A DNA stretch of 64,000 nt. It comes from Brevundimonas lutea. GTDB lineage: Bacteria > Pseudomonadota > Alphaproteobacteria > Caulobacterales > Caulobacteraceae. Position numbers and translations under genes: made by a program. Under the pieces are notes generated by a model. That model searched no databases, was not told where the DNA came from, and saw only the letters and a program-made list of their open reading frames with translations. The stretch is from NCBI RefSeq assembly GCF_003704105.1, contig NZ_QUOQ01000005.1:124001-188000 (forward strand), given 5' to 3'. Shown here piece by piece: positions 34,257 through 45,839 of this stretch. Each line of letters starts with the position of its first letter. The first letter of the stretch is position 1.

Positions 34257-36086
34257 TCAGACCTTCACATCGACGCCGTCGGGCGCCGTTTTGAGGGACA
34301 TCCAGACCGGGGGCGGCTGATCGGCGTCGAGCGCCAGCCGGTCGCCGGCGCGGAAAGCGCGTCCCGCGCCGGAGCGCCGGCCGTCATCGAACAGCGAGGC
34401 GTTGGATCCGCCCTGATCCGGACTGGAAAATTCCAGGGCGTCGTCGCCCAGGGTGAATCCGGCCTGCTCCAGCTGGCGACGCAGCTCATCGACGCGACCG
34501 CGCATCTCCGCGGCGGCCGCCGGATTGTCGAAGGCCAGGCGCGCCGTCAGCTGGCCGTCGGCCTCGATGTCCATAGACACCTCGACCTGACCCAGCCCTT
34601 CGGGCGTCAGGGCCATGTCAAAGCGCGTCACCTTCTGGTCCAGGCGATTGAGCATCCGCGCGGCCAGCAGCGCCGTGGTCTCGACGGAGGCGCGCGACAG
34701 GAAGGAAAGGCCGTGGCCGCCGCTTGCCGATGACGCGACGGCGCGATCCAGCTGGGGCGCGTCGGTGACGCCCTCGGCCATGTCATGCATCACCGGAGCG
34801 GGCACGTCGGGGGTCTCGACGGCGCCGGGATCGAAGACCGGCGGGGGCTGGGCGGCTGATGCGTGCAGGGCGGAGGACGCTGGCGCCGCCGACGTCGAGC
34901 CCGCGCTGGGCGAGCTTGTGGACGGGCCGGCCGTGTCGGCGCCGGCTGCCGCGCCCGACGACGGGGCGAATGCAGGCGTTGCGCTCGATCCCGTGCGCGC
35001 CTCCGCACGACCGCCGTGAGCACCAGGCTCAGCGGTTGTGTGGAATCCCGACGCGGAGAGCTTCACCGCATCTCCGTCCTTGGAGGAGGCGTCAGCAGGG
35101 GTGTCGGTGAGACCGGACGGGTCGGCGACCGCGTGGCTGACGCCGCTGCCGCTGCCGCGAGCGGCGACGATCCCGGTCGACACGGTCGGATTGGTCTCGC
35201 CGCGCTGGACGGACGCGGCCGCTGCGGCGTTGGCCAGCGGCTGGGCGGTGGCCGGCGCAGCCGCGCCAGCCGGTCCTTCTGAGGACGCGAGGGTAGCCGA
35301 GGATAGAGGCATGGGACGCTCGGCGGAGCGGCTGGGCGGCGCGCCGGCTTCTGTCGGCGCGGACGTCGCGGCGGGCGCGGTCGGTCCCGGGGAGCCCGAT
35401 CCGGAGCTCGCCTTGCCCGTTGCGCCATTCCGGGCAGAGTCCTTGGGGGGTCCGGCGAGGGTGGCGGTGGTGTTGACGATCGGAAGCGGGTCCGAAGCGT
35501 GCGGCGCCGCAGCAGAAGAGGTAGCGCGCGACCCGTCGCTGGCGGCGGCGGGGCTTGCGGCGAGTTGGCCTTGGACAGGCAGGGTCAAGGACGAGGCGCC
35601 GCCGGGGTCGGTGGGCTTCCCGGATGTGGAGCCCGTCACAGATCGGTGCGGGATGGCCGCAGCGTTCGATCCAGGCGCGACTGCCGCCGAAGACATCTGA
35701 TCCTGCGTCGGAGCTGCGATCGCCGAGACGGCGTCCGAAGGTTTCCTGGCTTCAAACGTCAAGGCGCCTGCGCTGAAATCCATCGGCCCAACGGCCGGTC
35801 CCGCGGGCGCGCTCACTGGCGGCGTCAGGTTGTCGGCCGGGATCGACGAAGCAGGGTCGGTCGCTTCGGTCTCGGGCACTGCTGGTGCGGGCCGGGCTAA
35901 GGGGCTCGTCTTTGCTGCCTTGGAAGTGGAGACACCTGTGTCGGGCCCGGGCGTAACGAGGGTCTCGGCCGTCGCGAGCAGGCCGCTGAACGTCGGCGCG
36001 CCCTTGCCCTGACCAACGCCGGACGCGGCGGCGCCCGACCGCTGGGGAGCGGCGACGAGGGCGGACAGGAAAGCGGCGGCGGACAT
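34257..36086 (-). CDS. fliK: Flagellar hook-length control protein FliK
   Basis: The 609-residue protein is mostly low-complexity Ala/Ser/Pro/Thr sequence, which acts as a ruler in FliK proteins. A conserved C-terminal domain starts near residue 500: VTRFDMALTPEGLGQVEVSM, then LTARLAFDNPAAAAEMRGRV and LRRQLEQAGFTLGDDALEF. That domain switches export from hook to filament substrates. ATG 36086 was chosen because the frame upstream to 36176 crosses the sigma-54 promoter. It is the first gene of the fliK-flgD-flgE set. Confidence 0.88.
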   Translation of the reverse strand: MSAAAFLSALVAAPQRSGAAASGVGQGKGAPTFSGLLATAETLVTPGPDTGVSTSKAAKTSPLARPAPAVPETEATDPASSIPADNLTPPVSAPAGPAVGPMDFSAGALTFEARKPSDAVSAIAAPTQDQMSSAAVAPGSNAAAIPHRSVTGSTSGKPTDPGGASSLTLPVQGQLAASPAAASDGSRATSSAAAPHASDPLPIVNTTATLAGPPKDSARNGATGKASSGSGSPGPTAPAATSAPTEAGAPPSRSAERPMPLSSATLASSEGPAGAAAPATAQPLANAAAAASVQRGETNPTVSTGIVAARGSGSGVSHAVADPSGLTDTPADASSKDGDAVKLSASGFHTTAEPGAHGGRAEARTGSSATPAFAPSSGAAAGADTAGPSTSSPSAGSTSAAPASSALHASAAQPPPVFDPGAVETPDVPAPVMHDMAEGVTDAPQLDRAVASSASGGHGLSFLSRASVETTALLAARMLNRLDQKVTRFDMALTPEGLGQVEVSMDIEADGQLTARLAFDNPAAAAEMRGRVDELRRQLEQAGFTLGDDALEFSSPDQGGSNASLFDDGRRSGAGRAFRAGDRLALDADQPPPVWMSLKTAPDGVDVKV

Positions 36087-36157
36087 GGGGCGGGGCAGGC
36101 TCGCACTGAAAGGAAATCGGGAGCGCCTGCTGCGCCGGAAACATTCGGTTGGTGGGA

Positions 36158-36173
36158 AGCAACCGCTGGGCCA
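36158..36173 (-). promoter_or_regulatory. Sigma-54 promoter of fliK-flgD-flgE
   Basis: Read on the minus strand it is TGGCCCAGCGGTTGCT: GG and GC are separated by exactly 10 bases, with the TGGC/TTGC context of sigma-54 promoters. The predicted transcript starts about 60 bases before the fliK ATG. Confidence 0.8.
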
Positions 36174-36319
36174 CACCGCTCGATTTAGCCAAGCCCATGT
36201 TTTCGAATGGAAAAGCAGCAGCTTCGGTCTCGCCGTTCATCCCCCGAGGGCCAAACTTGCCGCGCCGACGGTCGCCTTTTGCCGCCCTGGATCTAAGGCT
36301 TCGACGGTGCGGCCGGAGA

Positions 36320-36335
36320 TGGCCCGCCATTTGCG
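36320..36335 (+). promoter_or_regulatory. Sigma-54 promoter of the flgK-flgL operon
   Basis: TGGCCCGCCATTTGCG has GG-N10-GC spacing and the TTGC context. Transcription would begin near 36346, about 30 bases before a 41-codon ORF and 146 bases before flgK. Confidence 0.78.
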
Positions 36336-36375
36336 CCAGGGAGCGGGGGTCAGAAGACCTATCCAAGGGAAGATC

Positions 36376-36501
36376 ATGCGAATCAGCGACTTGGCATTCC
36401 AGACAGCGCGCCGCGCCGGGCAAATCTCGCCCGTGCGTGAGCAGCTTCTGCCGGGCGCCGTCGGATCCCCGCGTGAAGGAGACGTCGTCCCGTGTCGCTG
36501 A
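36376..36501 (+). CDS. Possible small leader ORF in front of flgK
   Basis: The 41-codon frame MRISDLAFQTARRAGQISPV... starts at the first ATG after the predicted sigma-54 transcript start, with GGGAAG upstream. It ends at TGA 36499-36501, overlapping the flgK GTG start by 10 bases. That geometry would allow coupling of flgK translation. No homologue is recognised, and the frame may be fortuitous in this GC-rich DNA. Confidence 0.35.
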   Translation: MRISDLAFQTARRAGQISPVREQLLPGAVGSPREGDVVPCR

Positions 36502-38606
36502 ACAGCATCATCAATATCGCCAACTCCGGCCTGATGACGGCCCAGGCGCAGATCCGCGTCAGCTCGGACAACGTCGCCAACGTCAACACCCCCGGCTATG
36601 TCCGCAAGGTCGCCGATCAGGTGGCGATGAGCACCGGCGGCGTCGGCTCGGGCGTCGAGATTGGCCGGGTCCGGTTGGCCACCGACCGCTTTCTCCAGGC
36701 CGCCAGCCTGCAGGCCGACGCCGACGCGGCGCGCCAGGGCGTGCGCTATGAACTGTACGATCGAATCCAGTCTCTGTTCGGCGATCCCGGTGGCGACTCA
36801 GGCTTCTTCAGCCGCATCGACGGCCTGTTCTCCGCCTTCGCCGCCTCCGCCGAAGACGCCGGCTCGACCCCCCTGCGCAGCGACGCGCTGCAGCGGGCCC
36901 AGAGCCTGTTCGACGAATCCGCCCGCATCGCCGGCCAGATCCAGTCCGTGCGCGAGGACGCCGACAGCCGCATCAAGACCGCCGTTGAACAGGGCAACAT
37001 GCTGCTCAGCCAGATCGAGGCGCTGAACGTCGAGATCGCCCGGGCCACCATCAATGGCGGCGACGCCACGGGAACCCTGGGCGCCCAGACCCAGCTGATC
37101 GACCAGCTGTCGTCGCTGATGGACATCAATGTCGCCCAGCGCCCTCAGGGCGGTGTCAGCATCCGCACCGGCACCGGCGTGCTGCTGGCCGGCGCCGGCC
37201 ATGCCACCCTGGAGTACACGCGCGCGGGATCGGTCAATGGCGAGACCGCCTTCGCCGATGTCTTCGTCACCGAGCCGGGCGGCCAGAAGCGGTCCCTGAC
37301 CGACAATCTCATCAGCGGCGAAATCAAGGGGCTGCTGGAACTGCGCGACGTCGAGGCGCCGGCGGCGGCGGAACGGCTGGGTGAGCTCATGGCCCGGGTG
37401 GCCGACGAGCTGAACCGCGCTCACAACCAGAATTCCTCGGTGCCCGCCCCCACCACCTTGGCCGGCCGCAACATGGGTCAGGGGTTCGAGGCCGCCTTGG
37501 CCGGCTTCCAGGGCACGACCACCATCGCCGTCACCAATGCGGCCGGGGCGATCCAGACCCGGGCTGAGGTGGTGTTCTCGGGCGGCACCATGACCGTCAA
37601 CGGCGTGGCCGCGGACCCCGCGACCTTCCTGGCCACGCTGAACGCCCAGCTGGGCGGCCAGGCCACGGCCAGCTTCACCGACGGACGCCTGTCGATCACC
37701 GCCACGGGCTCCAACGGCGTGGCCATCGCCGACGATCCGGCCGATCCGGCGCGCAAGAACGACAAGGGCTTCTCGCACTGGTTCGGGCTGAACGACATGA
37801 TCGCGTCGGGCCGGCCGGCGACCTATGACACCGGCCTGACGCCGGCCAGCCCGCATGGCTTCGGGGCGGGCGAGACCATCACCTTCCGCCTGGGCGCCGA
37901 GGGCGGCGGCCGGATGCGCGACATCGGCTTCGCCGTGCCCGCCGGGGGCTCGATGGCCGATCTGGTCACGGCCCTGAACAATCCGGCCACGGGCCTGGGC
38001 CGCTACGGGACCTTCAGTCTGGACGCCCAGGGAGCCCTGAGTTTCGCCGGCTCGGGCTCGCCGCCGGCGACCCTTTCGGTGCTGGACGACACCACGGTCC
38101 AGGCCCAGTCGGGCGTGTCGATGACCGAGCTGTTCGGCCTGGGCGGCGGAGTGCGGGCCAGCCGCGCCGACGACTTCTCCATTCGCACCGACATCCGCAG
38201 CAATCCGGGCCGGCTGGCCCTGGCCCAGCTGAACCTTGGCGCCGCGCCCGGCTCTTCGGCCTTGTCCAGCGGCGACGGCCGGGGCGCGCGACTGTTGGCC
38301 GACGCCGCAACCACCACCGTCAGCTTCGACGGGACTTCCAGCTCGGCCGGCGCGTCGATGAGCCTCAGCCGCTACGCCTCCGACCTGTCCGGAGATATCG
38401 GCGCCCGCGCTTCGGCCGCCAAGACCCGCGCCGACGCCGCCGGGGCCCTGTCGCAGGAGGCCCGGGCCCGCCAGAGCGCCTATGAGGGCGTCAATCTGGA
38501 CGAGGAACTGGTGCTGCTGACCACCTATCAGCAGGCCTTCAACGCCTCCGCGCGGCTGATCCAGGCCGCCAGCGAAATGTACGACACGCTTCTGGGGATG
38601 ACCTGA
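36492..38606 (+). CDS. flgK: Flagellar hook-associated protein FlgK (HAP1)
   Basis: The 704-residue protein forms the hook-filament junction. The N-terminus SLNSIINIANSGLMTAQAQI and SSDNVANVNTPGYVRKVAD is the axial-protein motif. The C-terminus YEGVNLDEELVLLTTYQQAF then NASARLIQAASEMYDTLLGM is the matching FlgK end. The large central domain makes it longer than E. coli FlgK (about 550). The start is GTG 36492 after AAGGAG. The TGA overlaps the flgL ATG (TGATG). Confidence 0.95.
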   Translation: MSLNSIINIANSGLMTAQAQIRVSSDNVANVNTPGYVRKVADQVAMSTGGVGSGVEIGRVRLATDRFLQAASLQADADAARQGVRYELYDRIQSLFGDPGGDSGFFSRIDGLFSAFAASAEDAGSTPLRSDALQRAQSLFDESARIAGQIQSVREDADSRIKTAVEQGNMLLSQIEALNVEIARATINGGDATGTLGAQTQLIDQLSSLMDINVAQRPQGGVSIRTGTGVLLAGAGHATLEYTRAGSVNGETAFADVFVTEPGGQKRSLTDNLISGEIKGLLELRDVEAPAAAERLGELMARVADELNRAHNQNSSVPAPTTLAGRNMGQGFEAALAGFQGTTTIAVTNAAGAIQTRAEVVFSGGTMTVNGVAADPATFLATLNAQLGGQATASFTDGRLSITATGSNGVAIADDPADPARKNDKGFSHWFGLNDMIASGRPATYDTGLTPASPHGFGAGETITFRLGAEGGGRMRDIGFAVPAGGSMADLVTALNNPATGLGRYGTFSLDAQGALSFAGSGSPPATLSVLDDTTVQAQSGVSMTELFGLGGGVRASRADDFSIRTDIRSNPGRLALAQLNLGAAPGSSALSSGDGRGARLLADAATTTVSFDGTSSSAGASMSLSRYASDLSGDIGARASAAKTRADAAGALSQEARARQSAYEGVNLDEELVLLTTYQQAFNASARLIQAASEMYDTLLGMT

Positions 38607-39538
38607 TGACCCGCGTCTCGACCGCCGGAAACTATGAATCCGCCCTGCTCAACCTGATGGCCGCCCAGGCGCGCGGACTGGAGGCGCAGAAGAAGGTCTC
38701 GACCGAGAAGATCGCCACCGATCTGGCCGGGTTCGGTCGGGGGTCGGAGACCCTGACCGCCCTGAAGTCGGCCCAGAACCGTATCGACGGCTTCATCTCG
38801 GCCGGCGAGGCCGTGGCCTCGCGCCTGACCACCCAGGCCCTGGCCTTCGACCGGGTGGCCGAGGGCGCCGACGGCGCGCGCCAGGCCATCGCCGAGGCCC
38901 TGGCGTCGGGCCGGGTCGAGGGGCTGATGCAGGCGCTGGAAGGACAGTTCGCCACCGCACGCAGCGGCCTGAACCTGGAGCATAACGGACGCCCGCTGTT
39001 CGGCGGCGCGGTAACCGATCAGCCGCCGGTGACGGCCAAGTCCATGGCCGATCTCGCCGATGCCCCGGACGCCGCCTCGGTGTTCGTCAACGACACGCTG
39101 CGGACCGCCTCGCGCCTGGACGAATCGACAACGGTCGAGACGGGCTTCCTGGCCGACGAGGTGGGCGAGCCGCTGTTCGCGATCCTGCGCGACATCCAGC
39201 TGTTCCACGAGGGCGCCCAGGGGCCCATCGACGGTGTCATGACCGAGGACGTCCGTGCGTTCCTGGAAGGCCAGCTGACCCGACTGAAGGACGCCCACAC
39301 CGGCGTCGTTGGCTTCGCCGCCCGCTCGGGCGCCATCCAGACCCAGGTCGACGACAACCTAGCCTCGCTCGACAACCAGCGTGTCGCCATGCAGCAGCTG
39401 ATCGGCAAGAAGACCGATGTCGATATGGCCGAGGCGGTCACGGAGCTGGAGCTGTCGCAGATCTCGATCCAGGCTTCCGCCCAGGTTCTGGCTCAGCTGC
39501 GTCAGACCAGCCTGCTGGACCTGCTGGCGCCCTACTGA
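38606..39538 (+). CDS. flgL: Flagellar hook-associated protein FlgL (HAP3)
   Basis: The 310-residue flagellin-related protein joins FlgK to the filament. The N-terminal helix MTRVSTAGNYESALLNLMAA and the C-terminal helix DMAEAVTELELSQISIQASAQ (split by context) with VLAQLRQTSLLDLLAPY are flagellin-like. The middle is shorter than in flagellin. It is translationally coupled to flgK by a one-base stop/start overlap. Confidence 0.93.
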   Translation: MTRVSTAGNYESALLNLMAAQARGLEAQKKVSTEKIATDLAGFGRGSETLTALKSAQNRIDGFISAGEAVASRLTTQALAFDRVAEGADGARQAIAEALASGRVEGLMQALEGQFATARSGLNLEHNGRPLFGGAVTDQPPVTAKSMADLADAPDAASVFVNDTLRTASRLDESTTVETGFLADEVGEPLFAILRDIQLFHEGAQGPIDGVMTEDVRAFLEGQLTRLKDAHTGVVGFAARSGAIQTQVDDNLASLDNQRVAMQQLIGKKTDVDMAEAVTELELSQISIQASAQVLAQLRQTSLLDLLAPY

Positions 39539-39623
39539 CCGCGACGCCACGTCACGTCCGCAGGCGGCCGGGAACCGGTAAACTGGCGCTCCGGTTTACG
39601 GTCCGAACGTCCTGGAGGTCGCC

Positions 39624-39976
39624 ATGTCCCGCCGTCTGTTGTTCGCCGCTCCCGCCGCCGCTGTCATGGCGGCCGCCACGGCCGCCTACGCCCACCACGG
39701 CTGGAGTTCCTATGACGCCGACAACCCGATGCGACCGACCGCCGCCGTGGTCGACAGCCATTGGGGCAGCCCCCACGGCTCAATCGTGATCGAGGTCGAG
39801 GGCCAGCGCTGGGACGTGGTGCTGGCGCCGGTGTCGCGGATGAGCGCGCGCGGCCTGGCCGAGGCCGACATCGCCGTGGGACAGACGGTCACCGTCCATG
39901 CCTATCCGCACCGCGACGGCACGCGCGAGCTGCGCGCCGAACGGATCATCGCCGACGGCAAGACGGTCGAACTGCG

Positions 39977-39980
<4 letters not shown>
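39624..39980 (+). CDS. DUF6152-family periplasmic protein
   Basis: The 118-residue protein has a signal peptide (MSRRLLFAAPAAAVMAAATAAYA) and a mature start HHGWSSYDADNP, the hallmark of the DUF6152 family. A small beta-rich domain follows (GSIVIEVEGQRWDVVLAPV). Function is unknown; relatives often sit beside DUF6644 membrane proteins, as here. Its TGA overlaps the apparent CTG start of the next gene by four bases. Confidence 0.85.
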
Positions 39981-42668
<2,688 letters not shown>

Positions 42669-42732
42669 TCGGCCCCGAACCCCTCACGGGGTTGAAATCT
42701 CGCCGCCAGGGGCAAGGTTTAAGGAGATGAGC

Positions 42733-44037
42733 ATGACCCAGACCGCTCCGGAGAGCCCCGCCCACACCCAGTCCGACACCGACCTCAAGGCTCAGATGCT
42801 GGACATGGGCCGCCGCACCCGCGCCGCGTCTCGAGCCCTGGCCCTGGCCTCAGCCGAGACCCGCACCCAGGCCATCGCCGGCATGGCCGAGGCGCTGAAG
42901 CGCCGGTCCGCCGAGGTGCTGGAGGCCAATGAAGCCGACTTGGAAGCCGCCAAAGCCAAGGGCATGGCCTCGGCGATGATGGACCGGCTGGCGCTCGACG
43001 AAAAACGCCTGGACGGAGTCATCGGCGCGCTGGAGAAGATCGCCGCCATCCCCGATCCCGTCGGCGCCGAGACCGCGCGCTGGACGCCGGACAACGGCCT
43101 GGACATCGCCCGGGTCCGCACCCCGATCGGCGTGCTGGCCATCATCTATGAGAGCCGCCCCAACGTCACCGCCGACGCCGCCGCCCTGGCCGTGCGCGCT
43201 GGCAACGCCGTGATCCTGCGTGGCGGGTCGGAGTGCCTGCGTTCCAATCTGGCCATCCACGCGGCCCTGGTCGAGGGACTGGAGAGTGCGGGGCTCAGCC
43301 CCGACACGGTGCAGATCGTGACGACGCGGGATCGCGCGGCCGTCGGCGAAATCCTGACCGGCCTGGATAAGTCGATCGACCTGGTGATCCCGCGCGGCGG
43401 CCGTTCCCTTGTCGAGCGGGTTCAGACCGAGGCGCGGGTCGCCGTGCTGGGCCATCTGGAAGGCGTCAATCACGTCTATGTCCACGAGAGCGCCGACGCC
43501 GACACCGCCCGCGACGTCGCCGTCAACGCCAAGATGCGCCGCGTGTCGGTGTGCGGGGCCGCCGAAACCCTGCTGGTCGATCGCGCGGCGGCCGAGCGCC
43601 TTCTGCCGCCGATCGCCGAGGCGTTGACGGCGCTGGATTGCGAGATGCGGGGAGACGAGGCGACCTGCGCTCTGGCGCCCCAGGCCAAGCCGGCCACCGA
43701 CGCGGACTGGGCCACCGAATTCCTCGCGGCTGTGATCGCCGTGCGCGTGGTCGACGACATGGATCAGGCCCTGGACCACATTGCCCGCTATGGCTCGGGT
43801 CACACAGAATGCATCTTGGCCTCGGACGAAGCCGCCATCGAGCGGTTCCTGGCCCAGGTGGACGCCGGGATCGTGCTGGCCAACGCCTCGACCCAGTTCG
43901 CCGACGGCGGCGAGTTCGGCTTCGGCGGCGAAATCGGCATCTCCACCGACCGACTGCACGCGCGCGGACCGGTCGGCGCCGAACAGCTGACCAGCTTCAA
44001 ATACGCCATTCGGGGTCGGGGTCAGACCCGGCCCTGA
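42733..44037 (+). CDS. proA: Gamma-glutamyl phosphate reductase
   Basis: The 434-residue aldehyde-dehydrogenase-fold enzyme makes glutamate semialdehyde, the second step of proline synthesis. It shows RVRTPIGVLAIIYESRPNVT, NAVILRGGSE, VIPRGGRSLVERV, the catalytic Cys in RRVSVCGAAETLLVD and the C-terminal ISTDRLHARGPVGAEQLTSFK region (split by context). AAGGAG at 42721-42726 directly abuts ATG 42727, so the second ATG at 42733, with a six-base spacer, is the likely start. Confidence 0.94.
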   Translation: MTQTAPESPAHTQSDTDLKAQMLDMGRRTRAASRALALASAETRTQAIAGMAEALKRRSAEVLEANEADLEAAKAKGMASAMMDRLALDEKRLDGVIGALEKIAAIPDPVGAETARWTPDNGLDIARVRTPIGVLAIIYESRPNVTADAAALAVRAGNAVILRGGSECLRSNLAIHAALVEGLESAGLSPDTVQIVTTRDRAAVGEILTGLDKSIDLVIPRGGRSLVERVQTEARVAVLGHLEGVNHVYVHESADADTARDVAVNAKMRRVSVCGAAETLLVDRAAAERLLPPIAEALTALDCEMRGDEATCALAPQAKPATDADWATEFLAAVIAVRVVDDMDQALDHIARYGSGHTECILASDEAAIERFLAQVDAGIVLANASTQFADGGEFGFGGEIGISTDRLHARGPVGAEQLTSFKYAIRGRGQTRP

Positions 44038-44043
44038 GCGGCG

Positions 44044-44841
44044 TCAGACGGCCAGATCGACCGTGACGGGCGCGTGATCGGACGGACGCTCCCATTCGCG
44101 CACGTCGTCATGAACGCGGGCGGTCTTCTTGGCTACGGCCGGGTGGAGACCCGGCGAGGCCCACAGGTGATCCAGGCGCAGACCCCTGTTGGACTTTCGG
44201 AAATCGAGCGCCCGATAGCTCCACCAGGAGAAGAGCTTCTCCGGCTCGGGGATGGCTTCGCGCACGACATCGACGAAACCCAGGGAGGCCTGAAGCCGCT
44301 TCAGCGTCTCCACCTCGACCGGCGTATGGCTGACGATCTTGGACATGTGCCGGTGGTTCCACACGTCGTTTTCGCCGGGGGCGATGTTGAAGTCCCCGGC
44401 CAACAGCAGCGGATGCGACGGATCGCGGCGACCGAACTCCCGGGTCAGTGCCTCGTAGAAGTCCAGCTTGTGATCGAACTTGGGATTCAGCGCCCGATCG
44501 GCCACGTCGCCGCCCGCCGGGATGTAGAAGTTCTGGATCTCGACGCCCTTGATAACACCCGAGACGCAGCGGGCATGGCCCTCGCGGCAGGCCTTGGTGT
44601 CGGGCGCGTCCTCGATCGGATGGCGCGAGGCGATGGCGACACCATGCCATCCCTTCTGGCCCATGACCTTCAGATGCGGGAGGCCCATGTCGCGAAACGC
44701 CTGCTCGGGAAACTCGCCGGTGCGGCACTTGATCTCCTGCAGGCAGATCACGTCGGGTGCGCGCTCGGCGACGAAGCGGGCGACCTGATCGGCCCGCAGG
44801 CGGACGGAGTTGATGTTCCAGGTGGCGACTCTCAGGCTCAT
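44044..44841 (-). CDS. xthA: Exodeoxyribonuclease III
   Basis: The 265-residue Mg-dependent AP endonuclease/3'-exonuclease acts in base-excision repair. Motifs are RVATWNINSVRLR, VICLQEIKCRTGEFP (metal-binding Glu), GWHGVAIASRHP, LLAGDFNIAPGENDVW (Asp/Asn pair), RLDHLWASP and the terminal RPSDHAPVTVDL (catalytic His). It is convergent with proA, with six bases between the stops. Confidence 0.95.
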   Translation of the reverse strand: MSLRVATWNINSVRLRADQVARFVAERAPDVICLQEIKCRTGEFPEQAFRDMGLPHLKVMGQKGWHGVAIASRHPIEDAPDTKACREGHARCVSGVIKGVEIQNFYIPAGGDVADRALNPKFDHKLDFYEALTREFGRRDPSHPLLLAGDFNIAPGENDVWNHRHMSKIVSHTPVEVETLKRLQASLGFVDVVREAIPEPEKLFSWWSYRALDFRKSNRGLRLDHLWASPGLHPAVAKKTARVHDDVREWERPSDHAPVTVDLAV

Positions 44842-44872
44842 GGACCGCGCCTAGCACGGCCCTGCGGCCAAC

Positions 44873-44904
44873 GAAAAAGACGCCCGGTCCGAGGACCGGG
44901 CGTC
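44873..44904 (-). terminator. Intrinsic terminator between lolA and xthA
   Basis: An 11-bp stem GACGCCCGGTC/GACCGGGCGTC with a CGAG loop has AAAAA on the plus-strand left side, which is a T-run when read on the minus strand. It would stop transcripts coming from lolA before xthA. Confidence 0.8.
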
Positions 44905-45054
44905 GTTCGCAGTTTATGTCTCTCTCACGCCGCACCCGGGAGGGGATGACATCCGGGACGGAGGACGACCGCCGTCGCCCTGTGCCCAAACTGTCACGCC
45001 CCAGAAAAAAGGTCAACGAGAGAGCGTCCGATTCTCGAAATCTCGCGTGAGGTC

Positions 45055-45075
45055 GATCGTCGCGGCGCGACGATC
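45055..45075 (-). repeat. Perfect 9-bp inverted repeat just after lolA
   Basis: GATCGTCGC-ggc-GCGACGATC lies one base beyond the lolA stop codon. It has no T-run, so it may protect the mRNA 3' end or assist the stronger terminator 150 bases further on. Confidence 0.6.
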
Positions 45076-45076
45076 T

Positions 45077-45712
45077 CTAGCTCCGGCCGGGACGTCGGGT
45101 CGGGTCGCGCAGCACGAACAGGCTGGACGCCAGGCCCGAGGCGGGCTGAAGCGTGTTGAGTTGCACCCGCGTGCGTTGGCCCTGCGCATCGATCAGGGTC
45201 CATTCCTGCAGGCGCATGGGCGAACCGGCGAAGGCCAGCACGGCCGAACCCTCGTTCGGTCGCCGACGGTCGCGCGCCACGATGGCGAAGGCACCGTTGC
45301 GGCTGCGGGTCACGCGATCGACGCGGACATCTTCGGCGAGGCGGACATTTCGCGACAGGAAGGTCGACAGCGGCGTCTGACCCAGCGGCACCTGACGGAA
45401 GGTGTTGATGCGCGGGTCATAGCGGCTGACGTTGTTGCCGTCCGAGACCACCAGCAATCCTTCCGGCGTGGTGTATTCGAAACGCATTTTGCCCGGACGT
45501 TGCAACCAGAAGCGGCCGCGATGCGTCTGTCCGCCCGGTCCGGTTTCCGTGAACGTGCCCTGGGCCGAGGTCAGCCTCTGGAGATACGCCGAGGCCTGGT
45601 CGACCAGGGTGCGGTCCTCGGCGCTCAGCGTCTGGGCGAGCGCGGGCGCGGCGAGGCCCGACAGGCTCAAGGCGGCGGCCCCAAAGGCCAGTTGGCGGCG
45701 TGAAAGCGTCAT
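45077..45712 (-). CDS. lolA: Outer-membrane lipoprotein carrier protein LolA
   Basis: The 211-residue periplasmic chaperone shuttles lipoproteins from LolCDE to the outer membrane. It has a signal peptide with a twin-arginine start (MTLSRRQLAFGAAALSLSGL), then the LolA core ASAYLQRLTSAQGTFTETGP, GRFWLQRPGKMRFEYTTPEG and DGNNVSRYDPRINTFRQVPL. The RR pair is suggestive of Tat export but not sufficient proof. It is a separate minus-strand unit downstream of mutY. Confidence 0.9.
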   Translation of the reverse strand: MTLSRRQLAFGAAALSLSGLAAPALAQTLSAEDRTLVDQASAYLQRLTSAQGTFTETGPGGQTHRGRFWLQRPGKMRFEYTTPEGLLVVSDGNNVSRYDPRINTFRQVPLGQTPLSTFLSRNVRLAEDVRVDRVTRSRNGAFAIVARDRRRPNEGSAVLAFAGSPMRLQEWTLIDAQGQRTRVQLNTLQPASGLASSLFVLRDPTRRPGRS

Positions 45713-45839
45713 TCGTGTCGTCTCCCGTTCGGGATGTCTGATTGGATCATTGTGCAGGGCCTGTCGGGCAAGCCCGTGGCCCCAGCCTGACCATATTCCG
45801 GCGGCCCGATGAAGCGCGGTTCATGCACAACGGTTCCGC

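Larger units (their letters stand above)
36087..36375. promoter_or_regulatory. Divergent flagellar intergenic region
   Basis: The stretch between fliK (-) and the flgK side (+) holds two back-to-back sigma-54-type promoters (36158-36173 on minus, 36320-36335 on plus) and AT-richer DNA between them. In Caulobacter such promoters are activated by FlbD with IHF, whose sites would be expected between the two; I did not identify a certain FlbD or IHF site. Both strands have open frames here, but none resembles a protein. Confidence 0.6.
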
